This document shows, piece by piece, positions 1 to 11,297 of a stretch of 64,000 nucleotides of DNA. Source of the stretch: Ciona savignyi (lineage: Eukaryota; Chordata; Ascidiacea; Phlebobranchia; Cionidae); assembly GCA_000149265.1 (NCBI GenBank), contig CH002626.1, positions 212,054 to 276,053 on the forward strand, written 5' to 3'. The position numbers and the translations under genes were made by a program. Position 1 is the first letter of the stretch; the number at the start of each line of letters is the position of its first letter. The notes under the pieces were generated by a model, which had not been told where the DNA came from, did no database searches, and saw nothing but the letters and a program-made list of their open reading frames with translations.

Positions 1-95
1 ATAGGATATTTATACTTTATCCATCTGAATGGGAAAACGCAAAGAGCGTTATGATACAGGTAATTGTCGGATCACCTCTCACCCACCGTCGGGTT

Positions 96-384
96 AGGAT
101 AGGGTATACATACTTTATCCCTGTGAATCATAAAACGCAAGGAGCGTTATCTTACTGGCTATAGTCAGATCACCTCGCACCCACCGTTGGGTTACCAGAG
201 TTACTGCATTGTGTTGTGTATAATTTGCACGTTCCTTATACTTATTAAAACCTATTGGTTCACTAGGTTCAGGCAATGACCTTTAAGTGCTCTGCACAAG
301 GACACAACTGACTAGCTATTGACCAGTTTCGAATCTACAACCTTTCGATTGAAGGGCGTCGCACTAAACCGCCAAACTAACTGG
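96..384 (-). mobile_element. Family 1 SINE
   Basis: Near-full-length diverged copy on the minus strand. A second tail-only copy occupies 1 to about 94. Both lie in the PTP-coding part of the receptor gene. Confidence 0.65.
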
Positions 385-498
385 TGATCAACATAACATA
401 CTGTGGAAAATGGATCCTTGATTCAGGAGCCGAAAGCTAAAACATGATTTCATTCCCCAAAATTGGTATTAATTCTCAATTTTTTTATTAAAACTTAC

Positions 499-1675
499 AT
501 CGATGTAATTTGCATTAATGTAGTCATTTCCAGATCCATCATCTGAAAGAACGACTCTTGTGTTGTCAACTAGACATTAGAGATATGATTTGTTAAATTA
601 AACAAAAATGTCTTAAAAAAATACATAACATTAGGATAGGATATTCATGTTTATCCCTGTAAATGGGAAAACCAAGGAGGTTATCACACGGGAAATCATC
701 AGATTACCTTGCGTCTACAGTCGGGTTACCAGCGTTATTACAGTGTGTTGTGTATTATAGACATGTTCCTTTAATTTAGTAGAATCCATTAAACCACTGG
801 GTTCAGAATATTTCCATAAAGTGCCTTGCTCAAGGACACAACTTACTAGCTAGTGATCAGTTTCGAACCTGCAACCATTCAGCTATTAGGCGACGCACTA
901 AACCACTAGACTAATCTATCAGACGTTAGACTAATATTTTTTAATAGAAAAATAATTAATAGATAAAACAGCCCTACAATTTGATGCTTTACAGTTTAAC
1001 ATAAGATTTTAAAGTTGGTAACTTATCAAATTTATTCCTTCTTTTCTCTGTTTCTTTAATAACTTTTACTTTTAACTTGATTGTTACAAAAAACGAAACA
1101 AACTATATTAAATAAAAACTCTTCATTTTAACATGGCTTACTTATGTTTACAATGTAGTTAGAAATTAAATAAATTTAAAAATACATAAATTTAAAAATG
1201 TTTACTATTTTACTTAAAACACTGGTAAAAACAAAGAAATAAAAGTAGGCATGGAAGGTTTTTAGATTAATTTAAAAAAATTTAGATTTATCAAAATGTC
1301 TGGTTTTTCTAAGGAAAAAATTTTGCTTTTAAAAATAAAACAAGTCAATTATGGTCAGTTTCAGTTCTCCTTAAACTTATTTATATTGTATTCCTCTAGA
1401 ATAGTACTTTTCCACACAAGCACACTAGAAAGATGAATTAGCAAATCAAATAATTAAAATACTAAGCCGAAAAAATAAAACATTATTAAACACACAGAAA
1501 TATTATAAATGAAATTATACAACTCGCAGAGCAACACACACAAAAGGTGGTCACCACAAACTAAAGATAAAAACCTAAACATAAACTTGCCAACTTACAT
1601 GGGAGGATGTTTTTGAAACGATTTTTTGATTTGTTTTCTGGTAGGGAAGCAACCGTTACTTCAACATCCTGAAAC
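499..1675 (-). CDS. N-terminal part of the PTP catalytic domain (two exons)
   Basis: Exon 1599 to about 1675 ends with [13 protein letters not shown], the conserved NxxKNRYxNILPYD element that begins PTP domains. Exon 499-569 continues in phase with [11 protein letters not shown] and then DYINANYID, the substrate-recognition segment. Donors are GTAAGT in both. Together these motifs identify a classical receptor-type tyrosine phosphatase. The 5' limit of the first exon is unsure: alternatives extend it to about 1724. The catalytic Cys, WPD loop and any second PTP domain must lie left of the window. Confidence 0.85.
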
Positions 1676-4600
1676 CTTGCTGCTGTCTCCAACAACTTGA
1701 AAATATTAGAAGGATTCAGCGTTTTGGTAATTACATGCTGCGCATGTTTAATCTAATAGAAATTGGAGGGTACATATGCGTTCTTAGAGGCAATCGTTAA
1801 ATATTTTATGTTTTTAGCGTTTTCACCGTTTTCGTTTAACCAATTTATCCACTGGGTTCAGTGGTTGTAAGCTAATGCCTAATGATACAACATGACATGA
1901 CAGAGGCTGGTTTTAATGCAACAACCTTTGGATTAAGAGCTTACACTGTGGCTGTAGATTGTAGTTTTTTGATATAATCATTCTTGTTTATTGGAAATAC
2001 AAATCGTACCATTTTTTCCAATTTTGCATTAAAATTATACAAATAAACTCGTTTTTTTCTTCTATGGAAACTTAATTTCGAAGTTAAAATCAAAAAAAAT
2101 TTCAAATCACTTTCCATCCGAATCAAATTCGAATTTTGATTCTGTAATGGACATACATTCCCACCGGACAGAAATAATCATCAAAATCCGATAATCTCAC
2201 ATTTTTAAACTGTGTCACCAGAGTAATACGACTTCTTTCTTTGAACATATCCTTTAACATTGCGGGCAACTGAGCCATAGGAATAACATGGGTTTCGCTG
2301 TAAGTTTCGATTGCCAAATTTTCGTATACTGCTTCCTGCTGAATTGGGACTTCTGTGAATAAATTAGGTCGTTTGGTTAAGAAAGATACTCATGAGTTTT
2401 TGATTGAAATAATGTGGCTTCTATGGCCTGAATTCCTGGTTCCAGTGCTACCATGGACCCACCCATACTAATGTAATGTATCATGGACTACATTCCTGGT
2501 TCCAGTGCTACCTTGGACCCACCCATACTAATGTAATGTATCATGGCCTACATTCCTGGTTCCAGTGCTACCGTGGACCCGCCCATACTAATGTAATGAA
2601 ATGAGTTTTTGATATGGATAGGTTATTGGGGTTTTGTACCTTCAACAGGCTGGTTTTGTTGTTCTGGAACAAAATGCACAGCTTGTTGTTTGCTGGTATT
2701 TCTCCTGAAACATATTTGATTTAAACTGCAACCAGCCATAAGAAGCACAAAAACATAGGATAAAATTAATTAGGGTATTCGAGTTTATCCTCAAGAATGG
2801 AAAAACGTAATGGGGTTAACACACGGGCAATCGTCAGATTACCTCGCGTCCACTGTCGTGTTGCTGTCCCTATTGCAATGTGTTGTGTATAATTGCTGAC
2901 TTAGGATCACTGTTTTAATTACATACCTTCGCTTTGTCCTCATTATTAACAGGATAGCGACCAGCAACAAAACAGCACCACAAATTGGAAGAATGTAGAA
3001 CAAAGGACTCAGTGACGCTGTGAATTGAATGGATTTTGATTTAATGTGTTGTAATTTATATAAAGTTATGGTATAAATAATATAAAAAAGTTAATATGAT
3101 GTAAGATAAGTAATATGATACAATAACATAATATAAATGAGTCATTTGTGATGTAAAATAAGTAATTTGATAAATAAAGTAATATAAAAAGTTATTGTGA
3201 TGTAATATATGAAATTTGATGAAATAATGTAATTCAAAAGTTATTATGACGTCATATTTGTAATGTGATGAAATACTGTAATATACTAAAAAAAGGATTA
3301 TGATGTAGTCTAAGTAATTTGATTTAATAAAGTAATTTAAATAAGTTCTAATAATACAATACTTATAATGTGATAAAATAATATAACATAAAAAAGTTAA
3401 TGTAATGTCATATAAAGAAAGAAGTAATTGTAATGCAATACATATAATATGCTGAAGTAATGCAATATAAAAAAGTACTTGTAATGTAATACATATAATG
3501 TAATAATATAATATAACATAAAAGTAATTGTGATGTAATATACCTTGGCTGCCGGTATCCACTATTACGATGATTTTGCAGTTGGCACCAATAAAGGGAT
3601 GCTTACAAATGCAATGATAGTGGCATCCGCTTTCAGTACAAGTTCCACCATTGTCACATAGAGAAGAAGCACACAAACTTACACTTGCTCTGTTAACTAA
3701 CAAGTTAGTTCGGTTAGCTCGATATTATTCACAGGTCGCTGTACTGCACACTTTTCTTTGAGGTTTAACCCTTTAGAAACGAGATTGTTTTTGCGCAGTT
3801 TGCGCGTTTTGACCGAGTCCGCTTTGTAGTGCTCTAGCGCCTCTCGTGTTATAGTTAGAACAAAATGTTCAACACTAGAGTTGTTCGAAATAAAATTTCC
3901 AAAATTTCTGAAATTTTTATTTTTTGATGACGTCACTACTTGGGGGTCCACGTCATATTCTTTCTTAAACAATGTTATAGTTTTTGATCTGTTTACAATA
4001 CAGCCTAACATATTTTTACAAAGTTACTCAGAAACAAATTTCCTACAATTATATTATAATTTTGGTTTGATGACGTCATCAAAATATTATTACGTCACTG
4101 ATTTCATGTTACAGGTCCACCCATGCCAAATTTTTGGTTTTTTTATTATAAAAAATGTTAGAATAGAAATTTAGATTGTTATTAAGTCCATATTGCTTTA
4201 TCTTACTACTTTTTCCTTAAAATAAACTATAAATGAAGGGTTTTAACCAAATTGTGGACTATATCTTTAAAGATACTCAAAACCCCCCCAAAAATGTAAA
4301 AAAAACTGGTAAGATCACATTCGGGACATCCCAAGAAGCGAAACTGATTCTACTGCCATAGAGACATTAAAGGAAACAAAACTTTTGAGCGTAGTATCAC
4401 AAAAACGTTTTTTTTGTGATAATTTTCCCTCAAAATTACACCAAAAAAAGTCATAAAATTCAACTAAACTTTACTTCAAAATTTCAAATGCAAAGTTATG
4501 TTTATTTTTGCTGTTTTCAAAAGATATATCATATAGCTTTCCAACGAGACCAAACTTTAGCAGTTTCGACAAAAAATGTTGGAGATTTTTCATTTTGAAT

Positions 4601-7600
4601 GACCACATGTCAAAAAGGACAAATTTGTTCTTATCGTTTCTAAAGGGTTAAGTGATAATAATTTTGATTTAAACACTTTTTTTTATTTTTTTTTATATGC
4701 GTTGGGTTGGGTGGGCATGTATGGCTATATCCACACTAAAAAAAGATTCCACTGCCCCTTAATATTACCCACTGCGTTTTCCCATTTTCATCAACACACT
4801 GCAATAACTCCAGGTAACCTGCCGTTGGGCGTGAGGTGATCTGACGATTGCCAGTGTGTGTTAACCCCCTTGGTTTTTCCATTCACATTTACAAAGATAA
4901 ACATAGATATCCCATAATACTCACCCCTCCTCTCGCAAGCATATCCAATCGCCGCTGAACAATCTTGTGCAATCGAACTTCCATTTGGAGCAAAAGATAA
5001 ACAACCATTGCCATTTGCTGCCGATTGGTTCACCAGATTTGTAAAATTATCCGTTCTGCTACCATCCAACCACATCCAGGTTGAGTTTATCCTTTTTGCC
5101 CCTAACCATATGGGTAATGGGTTCGACCAACGTTGCCGATATTGTTTGAAAAAACTTTTTGTCTCGTTTGACTTGATAATGGCAGGCGACGCTTGAAGTG
5201 AAGTGCAGTTCGACTGAGCGAGAGCGTAGGACTTGACTTGTGATTGTATTTGGTTGATATGAAGTTCACATCCGTTCCCCAAGTCGTAAAATTGAGCTGG
5301 AGAAAACAATTAATATTTACCAGGCCTGGCTTTAAACCCAGAGGTACAAGATAGAATAACTAAGTTTATTTCATTAGCAGAACTATCTTAGGGTGCTATA
5401 ACACACACACTTGCCAGATTACCTCGTATTTGCAATTGGGTTACTGAAGATTTTGTAGTATGTTGTAACCGAGAGACATGTATTTTTTCAAATCCCCAAA
5501 AGATTTTTAACCCAAAAAGTTAATGGGTTTAAACAATAACCACTTAATGCTTTTATTAAATAATNNNNNNNNNNNNNNNNNNNNNNNNNNNNNNNNNNNN
5601 NNNNNNNNNNNNNNNNNNNNNNNNNNNNNNNNNNNNNNNNNNNNNNNNNNNNNNNNNNNNNNNNTAAACATACGGCTTATTTATGGCTTCTACATTCCTA
5701 CATTTGCATTATTAGTGTGTTTGACCATATAGAGTGATAGGATGGTGCTTTACCTTTTAGCCGAAAAGTTGTAAGTGTGAAACTTGGGAACTTAACACAT
5801 ATTGCCTGAACCGGATTTTTATTTGAGTTTACTACAATTGAAGAAACGTCTCAATCATATACAACACACTAGAATACATCCGGTAAATCAACAGTGTGCG
5901 CAAAGTAATCTTAAAATTACGTATGTAAAAACGACCCTTGTTTTTTTTTCTTTTCATGGTGATAAACATGAATATCCTATCTGAAATTTATTTGTCTGGG
6001 TAACCAGAGCAATTGCAGCTCTGTCTTAAATAAAATGAAGTCCTTGATACAGTTTTTGTATAATCCTTTAAACCAGGGATGTCCAACCTTTTATTGTTGT
6101 GGGCTGCACTGTCACTTGAAATAATTCAATGGGCCGAAGAACCTATCAATTCAATGGGCCATAGAGTCTTATAGTTATATATAATCCTCTATTCCTGTTG
6201 CTCCCATACTTTAGCCTATTATTACTGCGTCCCTAAAGCTCACTGATACATTTTAATTAGGCTGAGAATTAAAGTTCAAAATACTAGTTGGAGTGAAAAT
6301 GACAAGCGGGCCGCACAAAAATCTTAGGCGGGCCGCAGGTTGGACATGTTTTAACTATTACGTTAAGGCAAATTTTAATTGTCTTAGAAAAAACTAAATG
6401 GCCATCATATGGTTTCGAACTTACTATCTTTCAACTTTGTTTCTGTAGGCTAATCAGCAGAATTTCTCGTCATATTACTCACCCTTTTCGCAGTTTCTTC
6501 CCCCGAAACTTGGAAAACAAGAACAGCTGTAGTTCTTAGGGAGTTTATTGCACGTTCCTTCATTTTGACATGGGAAGGAGCCGCATAAATCTGCACGGAA
6601 AAAGAGCTTCAAAGCTTAAATGTTAAACACTGTCCCTATTTACTATTTTGGTTTAGAAATATAGCATTGAGTTGGAAGCTGAAGGCTTGTGGGTTCAAAC
6701 CCCGCTAGTAACTAATTACATCTTAGACAACACACTTAACATTGAGTAACAGGCCTTCTGTCCTATATTCTTGGCCCGGTTGCCATCACATATATGCTTT
6801 TAAACAAGCCATTTAACAGATTGACTGAGTTTATTAGAATTAAAATGACCCATCAAATACTGTTTGAATAAACAAACAAAAATTGCTTGCTTGCCTTGCT
6901 GTACCATTTAGTTTCACTCATACAGAGAAAAAACAGGTATGCTTTCCTTTCTTATACACTATATAATTTATAAAAGTATTTTTACCTTGATTACAACTTC
7001 GTCCAATATAGCCAGGTTGACAATGACACCTGTATCTGTCCACTTTTCGAATACAACTCCCGTTATTGTTACATGGGTTTGGAGAGCAGACATCTGAAAA
7101 AACATAAACGGTTGGCTCTTATTTTGGGTAATCAGGCCATAAGCTGAAGGTTATGGTATCAAAACCAGCCGATAGGCACTTTACATATAATGTCTAGGTC
7201 TGGTGAATGAGGAATTTTCATTTCAGAATCAGGACTTGAATTTGAATGAATATGAATGATTAGAATGAAACTGGTCGCTAGGTAGTCAGTTGCGTCCTTG
7301 GGCACAGCATATACTGGACATTGTCTAAACCCAGTGAATTAATTGGGTTTTACTTAATTAAGGAAATATCTTAATCATACACAATATTACAATTGCTTCG
7401 ATTACATGCCAGTGGGTAATCCAATGATTACCCTTGTGTAAAGTCCCTTGCGTCTTTCCATTCACAGGAATAAACATGAATGTACATTCCTATCCTATCC
7501 AATTGTATAAGATGGAGCTAACTTACCAATTTGGCAGTTCCGTCCACTGTATCCAGGCGCACATGAGCAGTTGAAATTTGTTGGCAATGTGTGACATGTC

Positions 7601-10283
7601 CCGCCATTTTGACAGGTGGTAGACTGACACAAATCTATGAAAAAAAGTGTCTTTAGTAAGAAACCTATTCACAACTTTAGTTTATCCCACTATGCCAAAG
7701 TATTAAATAACAGCATGTAAAACACACAAAAAATACACAAAATTAAAGCAGGCACAAATGTTTAAAAGACAAATTTCATTTATTTTTTATTATTAATAAG
7801 AAAATGATCCTTAATTTTAGTTTAATTTATTCCTGATTTGTCCAAGTATAAAATTAAAGCAAGTAAAACACACACCCTGATACAGACACAAACCCAAATC
7901 TACGACAGAAGTTATATTTTTTGTGTTTTCAGTGAGAAAAGATTTAATATTTTAGCTCGGTTAAATCCTTTTTTGCTGTAGTTTTAGGTAAAACTAATGA
8001 TGGAGGAGAAACAGACATTATTCCAAGACTGAAATTTTCTACTTGCTATTAATATTGTCTTAACTAATTGACCTCAATTGACCTAAATGTTTATCTTGAA
8101 TTTGTTTAAGTTTTACTGCTATTTCGGTATATTTTCCAAACTTGTTTCATTTATTTTTCCCTTGAGTGCTATAACGACTGTTGTTTTGCCTTTTTTCCTG
8201 CTTGCTATTTTCCATATTTTGATTGAATGTGTTTTTTAATTATTTCTGTTAAGGACCAAAAAACCTAAATTATACATAACATACCGAAATAACTTTGGTA
8301 ATTTATTAAAAGGCGCAAGGTGATATACTGATTACACATGTAATACTGCTTATTTATGTATCCCAGAGGTAATCTAAAAATTTCTAATGGAATGAAACCC
8401 CTTACACCTTTCAATTCACTAGAATAAAACAAAAATATCATATCCTTAAGTCAAAGTGTAAGTACATTTGGAACTATTCAAACTTATTTTTCGTTTTAAC
8501 TCCATACAACATTAAAATAAATACAAGTGAAAATAATTTACCCTACCTGACAATAACATAATAAAAACACAAATTAGAAAAAAGCACTTCAATATAACAG
8601 TCAGTTTAAACCACATGCTAAAACTTGAAACTTACCGGTTTGGCAAATAAAATACTTCATCCTAGTGCAAATATCATCAACCCAACCGCCTTTAATGTTG
8701 CGGTAGGGGGTAATATAATCATAGGGAGTCATAGCTGCGCATCCTTTTAGTGAAGTATCACCATTCGGTTCCACTCCAATCCAGGACTGGAACGGGTCTG
8801 TGGTGGGACGGACAGGCAATGGAGTACCGTCCCACCAATTCCACACAGATGACCCTGGAAATGTGCTGAGTCAGAACTACTCTATGAGTCAGGTATTTTT
8901 ATGATCATACATGGCAACCGTCAGCTCTAAGGTGATTAGGATCAAAACTAGGTAAATATCTTTGACTGGATTTTGTATAATCTTACGCAACATTAATATG
9001 GGCGGGTCCACAGAAGCTACCGGCACCAGGAATTTAGGCCATGGAAGGCCCATTACTCCAGCTCCTTGGGCTAACATGGATTTGTATAACCTTGGTGAAA
9101 TAAAAAACAAAAAAGAACAATGGTATATGAAGCACATTCACGTAATCTGGCAATAAGAAAGGGGTAATAGGACAATTACTCATTTTAAAATGCACTTTAT
9201 TTTGTCATAATCAAGAAAATGTATGTCCTATATTACTTTTTGTGTGGCGGTAATTTATAATTACACAGGCATAAAGGTAGACTATCATTTCATGTATCTT
9301 ATTGTCTGACCTATTAGTCTGGTGGATTGGTGCGTCACCTTTCAACTGAAGGGATGCAGGTCAGAACCAATCGCTAGCTAGTCAATGGTGTCCTTGAGCA
9401 AAGCACTTAACGGACATTACCTGAACCCAGCGGATTAATGTTTTAACCCCCTGGTTTTCCCATTACCGGGGATAAAGAGAACATAATAATTAATACGTAT
9501 CATCTAGACTACTACAAAACTGAATACGTTTAGCTTAAACTTTTCGTTTCCACAAAAAATACTCTTTATAAAAAAATTGAAAACAGTAAAAAAAATTTAA
9601 TAATCAAATTAAATATTTAGTGAGCCACATTGCGAGGTTTAACACCTTTGATAGGTGGACTACCTGTTTTTTTCACGAGATTTAAACAAAATTTAATTAT
9701 TCTGTACGAAGCTATACCAGTGAGAACCCCAAACTTTAAGGTCGCATAAAACGGAAATTTGAGCGAAGGCGATTCCCAAGTTTGAGCGAGGGGAATTCCC
9801 AAGAGGGAAATTCAAACCAAACTGTGTAGACTACAAGTAATTATAGTATATTACTAATACTGCAATAAGAAAGTGTAATAGGTGTTTTGAAATTAGAAAG
9901 TGTAATAATAATTCTCGTGGTTACCTGGTTCTTTCGAACCGCCGATCCAATAACCGACTAACCATTGTCCGCCCCACGAATTGTAACTAATCGTCGGGTC
10001 CAAAAGAAGCTTAATTATATTCTGTAGCTGACTGTCTCTGACAATTACCAAATCTCCTTGTCGCAATTGGCAGTAAGTTCGTGCCTCATCAAAACCCTTT
10101 CTGCTTTCAACGACTGCTATATAACTTCCATTGTACACCACTGGTGCCCCTTCAATATAGTTTGAAGAATGAAATAAAAAAAATCGGGTGTATTAGCCAC
10201 GTTCGCTTACTTTGACTGTTAGCCTGATGGTGAAGATTACACAATACAAAGCCGAAGATCACCACATCTAGTAGACTAGACAT
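499..10283 (-). CDS. C-type lectin/EGF receptor-type protein tyrosine phosphatase, 3' end outside window
   Basis: Multi-exon membrane receptor gene built by reading exons with GT/AG boundaries on the minus strand: 10211-10283 (signal peptide), 9925-10140 and 8636-8854 (CTLD1), 7527-7634, 6986-7093 and 6483-6590 (three EGFs), 4925-5296 (CTLD2), 3544-3696 (EGF4), 2927-3017 (transmembrane), 2640-2704 and 2157-2352 (juxtamembrane), 1599 to about 1675 and 499-569 (PTP start). Phases agree at every junction; only the 5' edge of the 1599 exon is uncertain. The protein should bind glycans outside the cell and dephosphorylate phosphotyrosine inside, but the catalytic HCSAG-type loop lies beyond position 1, so enzyme activity cannot be judged. 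A 100-N gap at 5565-5664 falls in the EGF3-CTLD2 intron and could hide an exon. Introns carry SINEs, a hAT MITE and a piggyBac-type MITE. Confidence 0.85.
633..916 (-). mobile_element. Family 1 SINE
   Basis: Minus-strand copy with TCCTA tail at 633 and tRNA-like head near 916, in the intron between the two PTP exons. Confidence 0.65.
2157..3017 (-). CDS. Transmembrane and juxtamembrane exons
   Basis: Exon 2927-3017 encodes a 20-residue hydrophobic helix ([20 protein letters not shown]) followed by the basic stop-transfer run RTKRR, so the receptor is type I. Exon 2640-2704 adds a polar Gln-rich linker ([14 protein letters not shown]). Exon 2157-2352 encodes [10 protein letters not shown], with a YxNL tyrosine that could dock an SH2 protein, then [12 protein letters not shown], which resembles the helix that precedes receptor PTP domains. 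The last donor (GTATGT at 2156) is chosen because it gives phase 2, matching a possible acceptor before 1675. Phases are 1, 2, 1, 2. Confidence 0.75.
2425..2600. repeat. 60-bp tandem repeat, three copies
   Basis: Three units of exactly 60 bp containing CATTCCTGGTTCCAGTGCTA and CACCCATACTAATGTAATG, in a juxtamembrane intron. A related single copy on the other strand lies near 8990-9050 in the CTLD1 intron. Confidence 0.8.
2775..2905 (-). mobile_element. Family 1 SINE, 3' part
   Basis: Tail half only, ending just 3' of the transmembrane exon. Confidence 0.5.
3040..3540. repeat. Degenerate AT-rich minisatellite
   Basis: Loose repeats of GTAATGTGATGAAATAATATAA type fill the intron between the EGF4 and transmembrane exons. 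Open minus-strand frame here is low-complexity and non-coding. Confidence 0.6.
3544..3696 (-). CDS. Membrane-proximal EGF domain exon
   Basis: The exon encodes [22 protein letters not shown] then [13 protein letters not shown], an EGF domain with six core cysteines plus extra ones, followed by [10 protein letters not shown] leading into the transmembrane exon. The acceptor TTAG just before 3696 is the only one nearby that keeps the phase-1 frame from CTLD2; the donor is GTATAT at 3543. The open frame continues into the AT-rich intron down to about 3056, but that part is not coding. Confidence 0.78.
3769..4647. mobile_element. piggyBac-type MITE
   Basis: Terminal inverted repeats CCCTTTAGAAACGA / TCGTTTCTAAAGGG are bounded on both sides by TTAA (3765-3768 and 4648-4651), the target duplication specific to piggyBac-superfamily elements. 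At 879 bp it has no transposase. It sits in the intron between the EGF4 and CTLD2 exons of the lectin phosphatase. Confidence 0.82.
4793..4912 (+). mobile_element. Family 1 SINE, 3' part
   Basis: Tail half, plus strand, abutting the CTLD2 exon donor at 4924. It explains the read-through end of the CTLD2 open frame. Confidence 0.5.
4925..5296 (-). CDS. Second C-type lectin domain exon
   Basis: A single 372-nt phase-1/phase-1 exon encodes a complete [13 protein letters not shown] near the start, SNCTSL, then PIWLGAKR, the WMWLDG motif, NGNGCLSF and the closing IGYACERR. Neither EPN/QPD nor WND is present, so classical calcium-dependent sugar binding is unlikely; the fold may bind protein or be structural. 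Three N-glycosylation sequons are visible (NCT, NFT and NGS). The acceptor is a pyrimidine-rich tract ending CAG at 5297-5298 and the donor is GTGAGT at 4924. Confidence 0.83.
5565..5664. other. Assembly gap (100 N)
   Basis: Exactly 100 Ns, a conventional gap of unknown size, in the intron between the EGF3 and CTLD2 exons. Confidence 0.98.
5740..5985 (+). mobile_element. Family 1 SINE, diverged
   Basis: Diverged plus-strand copy with a GATAAACATGAATATCCTATC tail, just right of the assembly gap. Confidence 0.5.
6074..6352. mobile_element. hAT-type MITE, right end eroded
   Basis: Begins CAGGGATGTCCAACCT and ends near AGGTTGGACAT; interior carries GGGCCGCA blocks. Same family as 13209-13490, but the last bases of the right inverted repeat are mutated and the target duplication is imperfect. 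Lies in the EGF3-CTLD2 intron. Confidence 0.65.
6483..7634 (-). CDS. Three tandem EGF-like domain exons
   Basis: Three exons of exactly 108 nt (7527-7634, 6986-7093, 6483-6590), each bounded by phase-1 introns and each encoding one EGF domain with six cysteines. The first reads [14 protein letters not shown] then [12 protein letters not shown]. The second has CNNNGSC then [12 protein letters not shown]. The third has CQNEGTC then [12 protein letters not shown]. Equal length and phase show they arose by exon duplication. They form the stalk between the two lectin domains. No calcium-binding D/N-x-D/N-E/Q signature is clear in the first residues. Confidence 0.88.
7264..7499 (+). mobile_element. 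Family 1 SINE, head truncated
   Basis: Plus-strand body and tail (ACTGGTCGCTAGGTAGTCAG to ATCCTATCC) in the EGF1-EGF2 intron. Confidence 0.6.
8636..10283 (-). CDS. Signal peptide and N-terminal CTLD exons of the lectin phosphatase
   Basis: Exon 10211-10283 starts with ATG and encodes 24 residues with a hydrophobic core (VVIFGFVLC) ending in ANSQ, a plausible signal peptide. The two CTLD exons (9925-10140 and 8636-8854) encode one short-form domain: ARTYCQ and YFICQ hold the outer disulfide, KGCAAM and DDICT the inner one. The second half carries WIGVEPNGD, so the EPN tripeptide of mannose-type C-type lectins is present. The usual WND is replaced by WVDD, so one calcium ligand position is altered. 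Both introns are phase 1. The TTG at 10141-10139 proposed by a simple ORF scan is not a start; it spans the splice acceptor. Confidence 0.82.
9312..9480 (+). mobile_element. Family 1 SINE, internally deleted
   Basis: tRNA-like head and TGTCCTTGAGCAAAGCAC block joined to the tail; the middle is missing. In the CTLD1 intron. Confidence 0.55.
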
Positions 10284-10647
10284 CTAGATTCGTCGCCAGT
10301 TCCCTTGGAATGTTACAAATCTTGTTCTAAGCTTGGAACCTCTACTTCCTTATTGATGTACGTTCGTAGTCTTTTTTGTCCCTTTCTGTTTTCCTTTCAT
10401 TATGACGCAAGAGCCCTTAGTAATACCATGACTTCCTGGCTATCCATCAGCATCGTTATGCAACCTTTCTATTGATCTAAAATTTCTAATTTCCGAAAAT
10501 ACAAGCTCAGTCATTAATTAAGGTGCGTATGTTTAGAATTTTATTTTATTTCAAACCAAGTCAAATCTTCACATTATCCTGCTATTTTGTATTTTATATC
10601 CAGATTTGTAAGCTTGGGCTTAACTAATTTTATTCTTGCTATACCAA

Positions 10648-10943
10648 GCCCGATGGTCTAGCGGTTAAGTGCGTCGCCTTTCAATCGAAAGGTTGCAGGT
10701 GCGAAACTGGTCGCTAGCTAGTCGGTTGTGTCCTTGGGCAAGGCACTTTACGGACATTGCCTGAACCCAGCGGATTAATGGGTTCTACCAAATTGAAGGA
10801 ACGTGTCTATCATATACAACACACTGCAATAGCTCCGGTAACCCGACGATGGGCGCGAGGTGATCTGACGATTGCCCGTGTGATAACCCCTGGGGTTTTC
10901 CCATTCACGGGGATAAACATGAATATCCTATCCTATCCTATCC
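10648..10943 (+). mobile_element. tRNA-derived SINE, family 1, full-length
   Basis: Begins with a tRNA-like head: A-box-like TGGTCTAGCGGTTAAG and B-box-like GGTTGCAGGTGCGAAAC. The conserved body (TGTCCTTGGGCAAGGCAC, TAACCCGACGATGGGCGCGAGG) ends in a TCCTA repeat. Best-preserved copy of the commonest repeat in the window. Confidence 0.8.
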
Positions 10944-11077
10944 AAGCCTATTTATTTATTGTAAACTATACTGTGATTGCTGACGGCTGTTTTAAGCTAA
11001 CCGGGTTCGTTTAATAGGTATTTTTTTCAAATATTACCGTAAGCAATGCAATATTTCCTTGCGAAAGGTAAAGAACT

Positions 11078-11297
11078 GGTCCTTAGTTTGTTAGTTTTGT
11101 TCTTGGGTAATGCACTTAACATTAATGAACGAAGTGAAATAATAGGTTCCACTAAATTAAAAGAACGTGTCTATCATACACAACGCAATGTAAAAAACCG
11201 GTAACCCGACGATGGGCGCGAGGTGATATGACGATTGCCCGTCTGTTAACCCCCTTTTCCCATTCACGGGGATAAACTCGAGTATCCTATCTTATCC
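11078..11297 (+). mobile_element. Family 1 SINE, head truncated
   Basis: Body and tail close to the 10648 copy, including CCGACGATGGGCGCGAGG. Confidence 0.6.

Noticed and set aside
3056..3543. Long minus-strand open frame rich in Tyr, Ile and Leu following the EGF4 exon.
   Set aside because: Low-complexity AT-rich intron beyond a clear GTATAT donor; the composition is an artefact.
8889..9137. 82-codon frame on the minus strand and a 64-codon frame opposite it.
   Set aside because: Both lie in the intron between the CTLD1 halves, overlap the stray 60-bp repeat unit, and lack splice-compatible ends.
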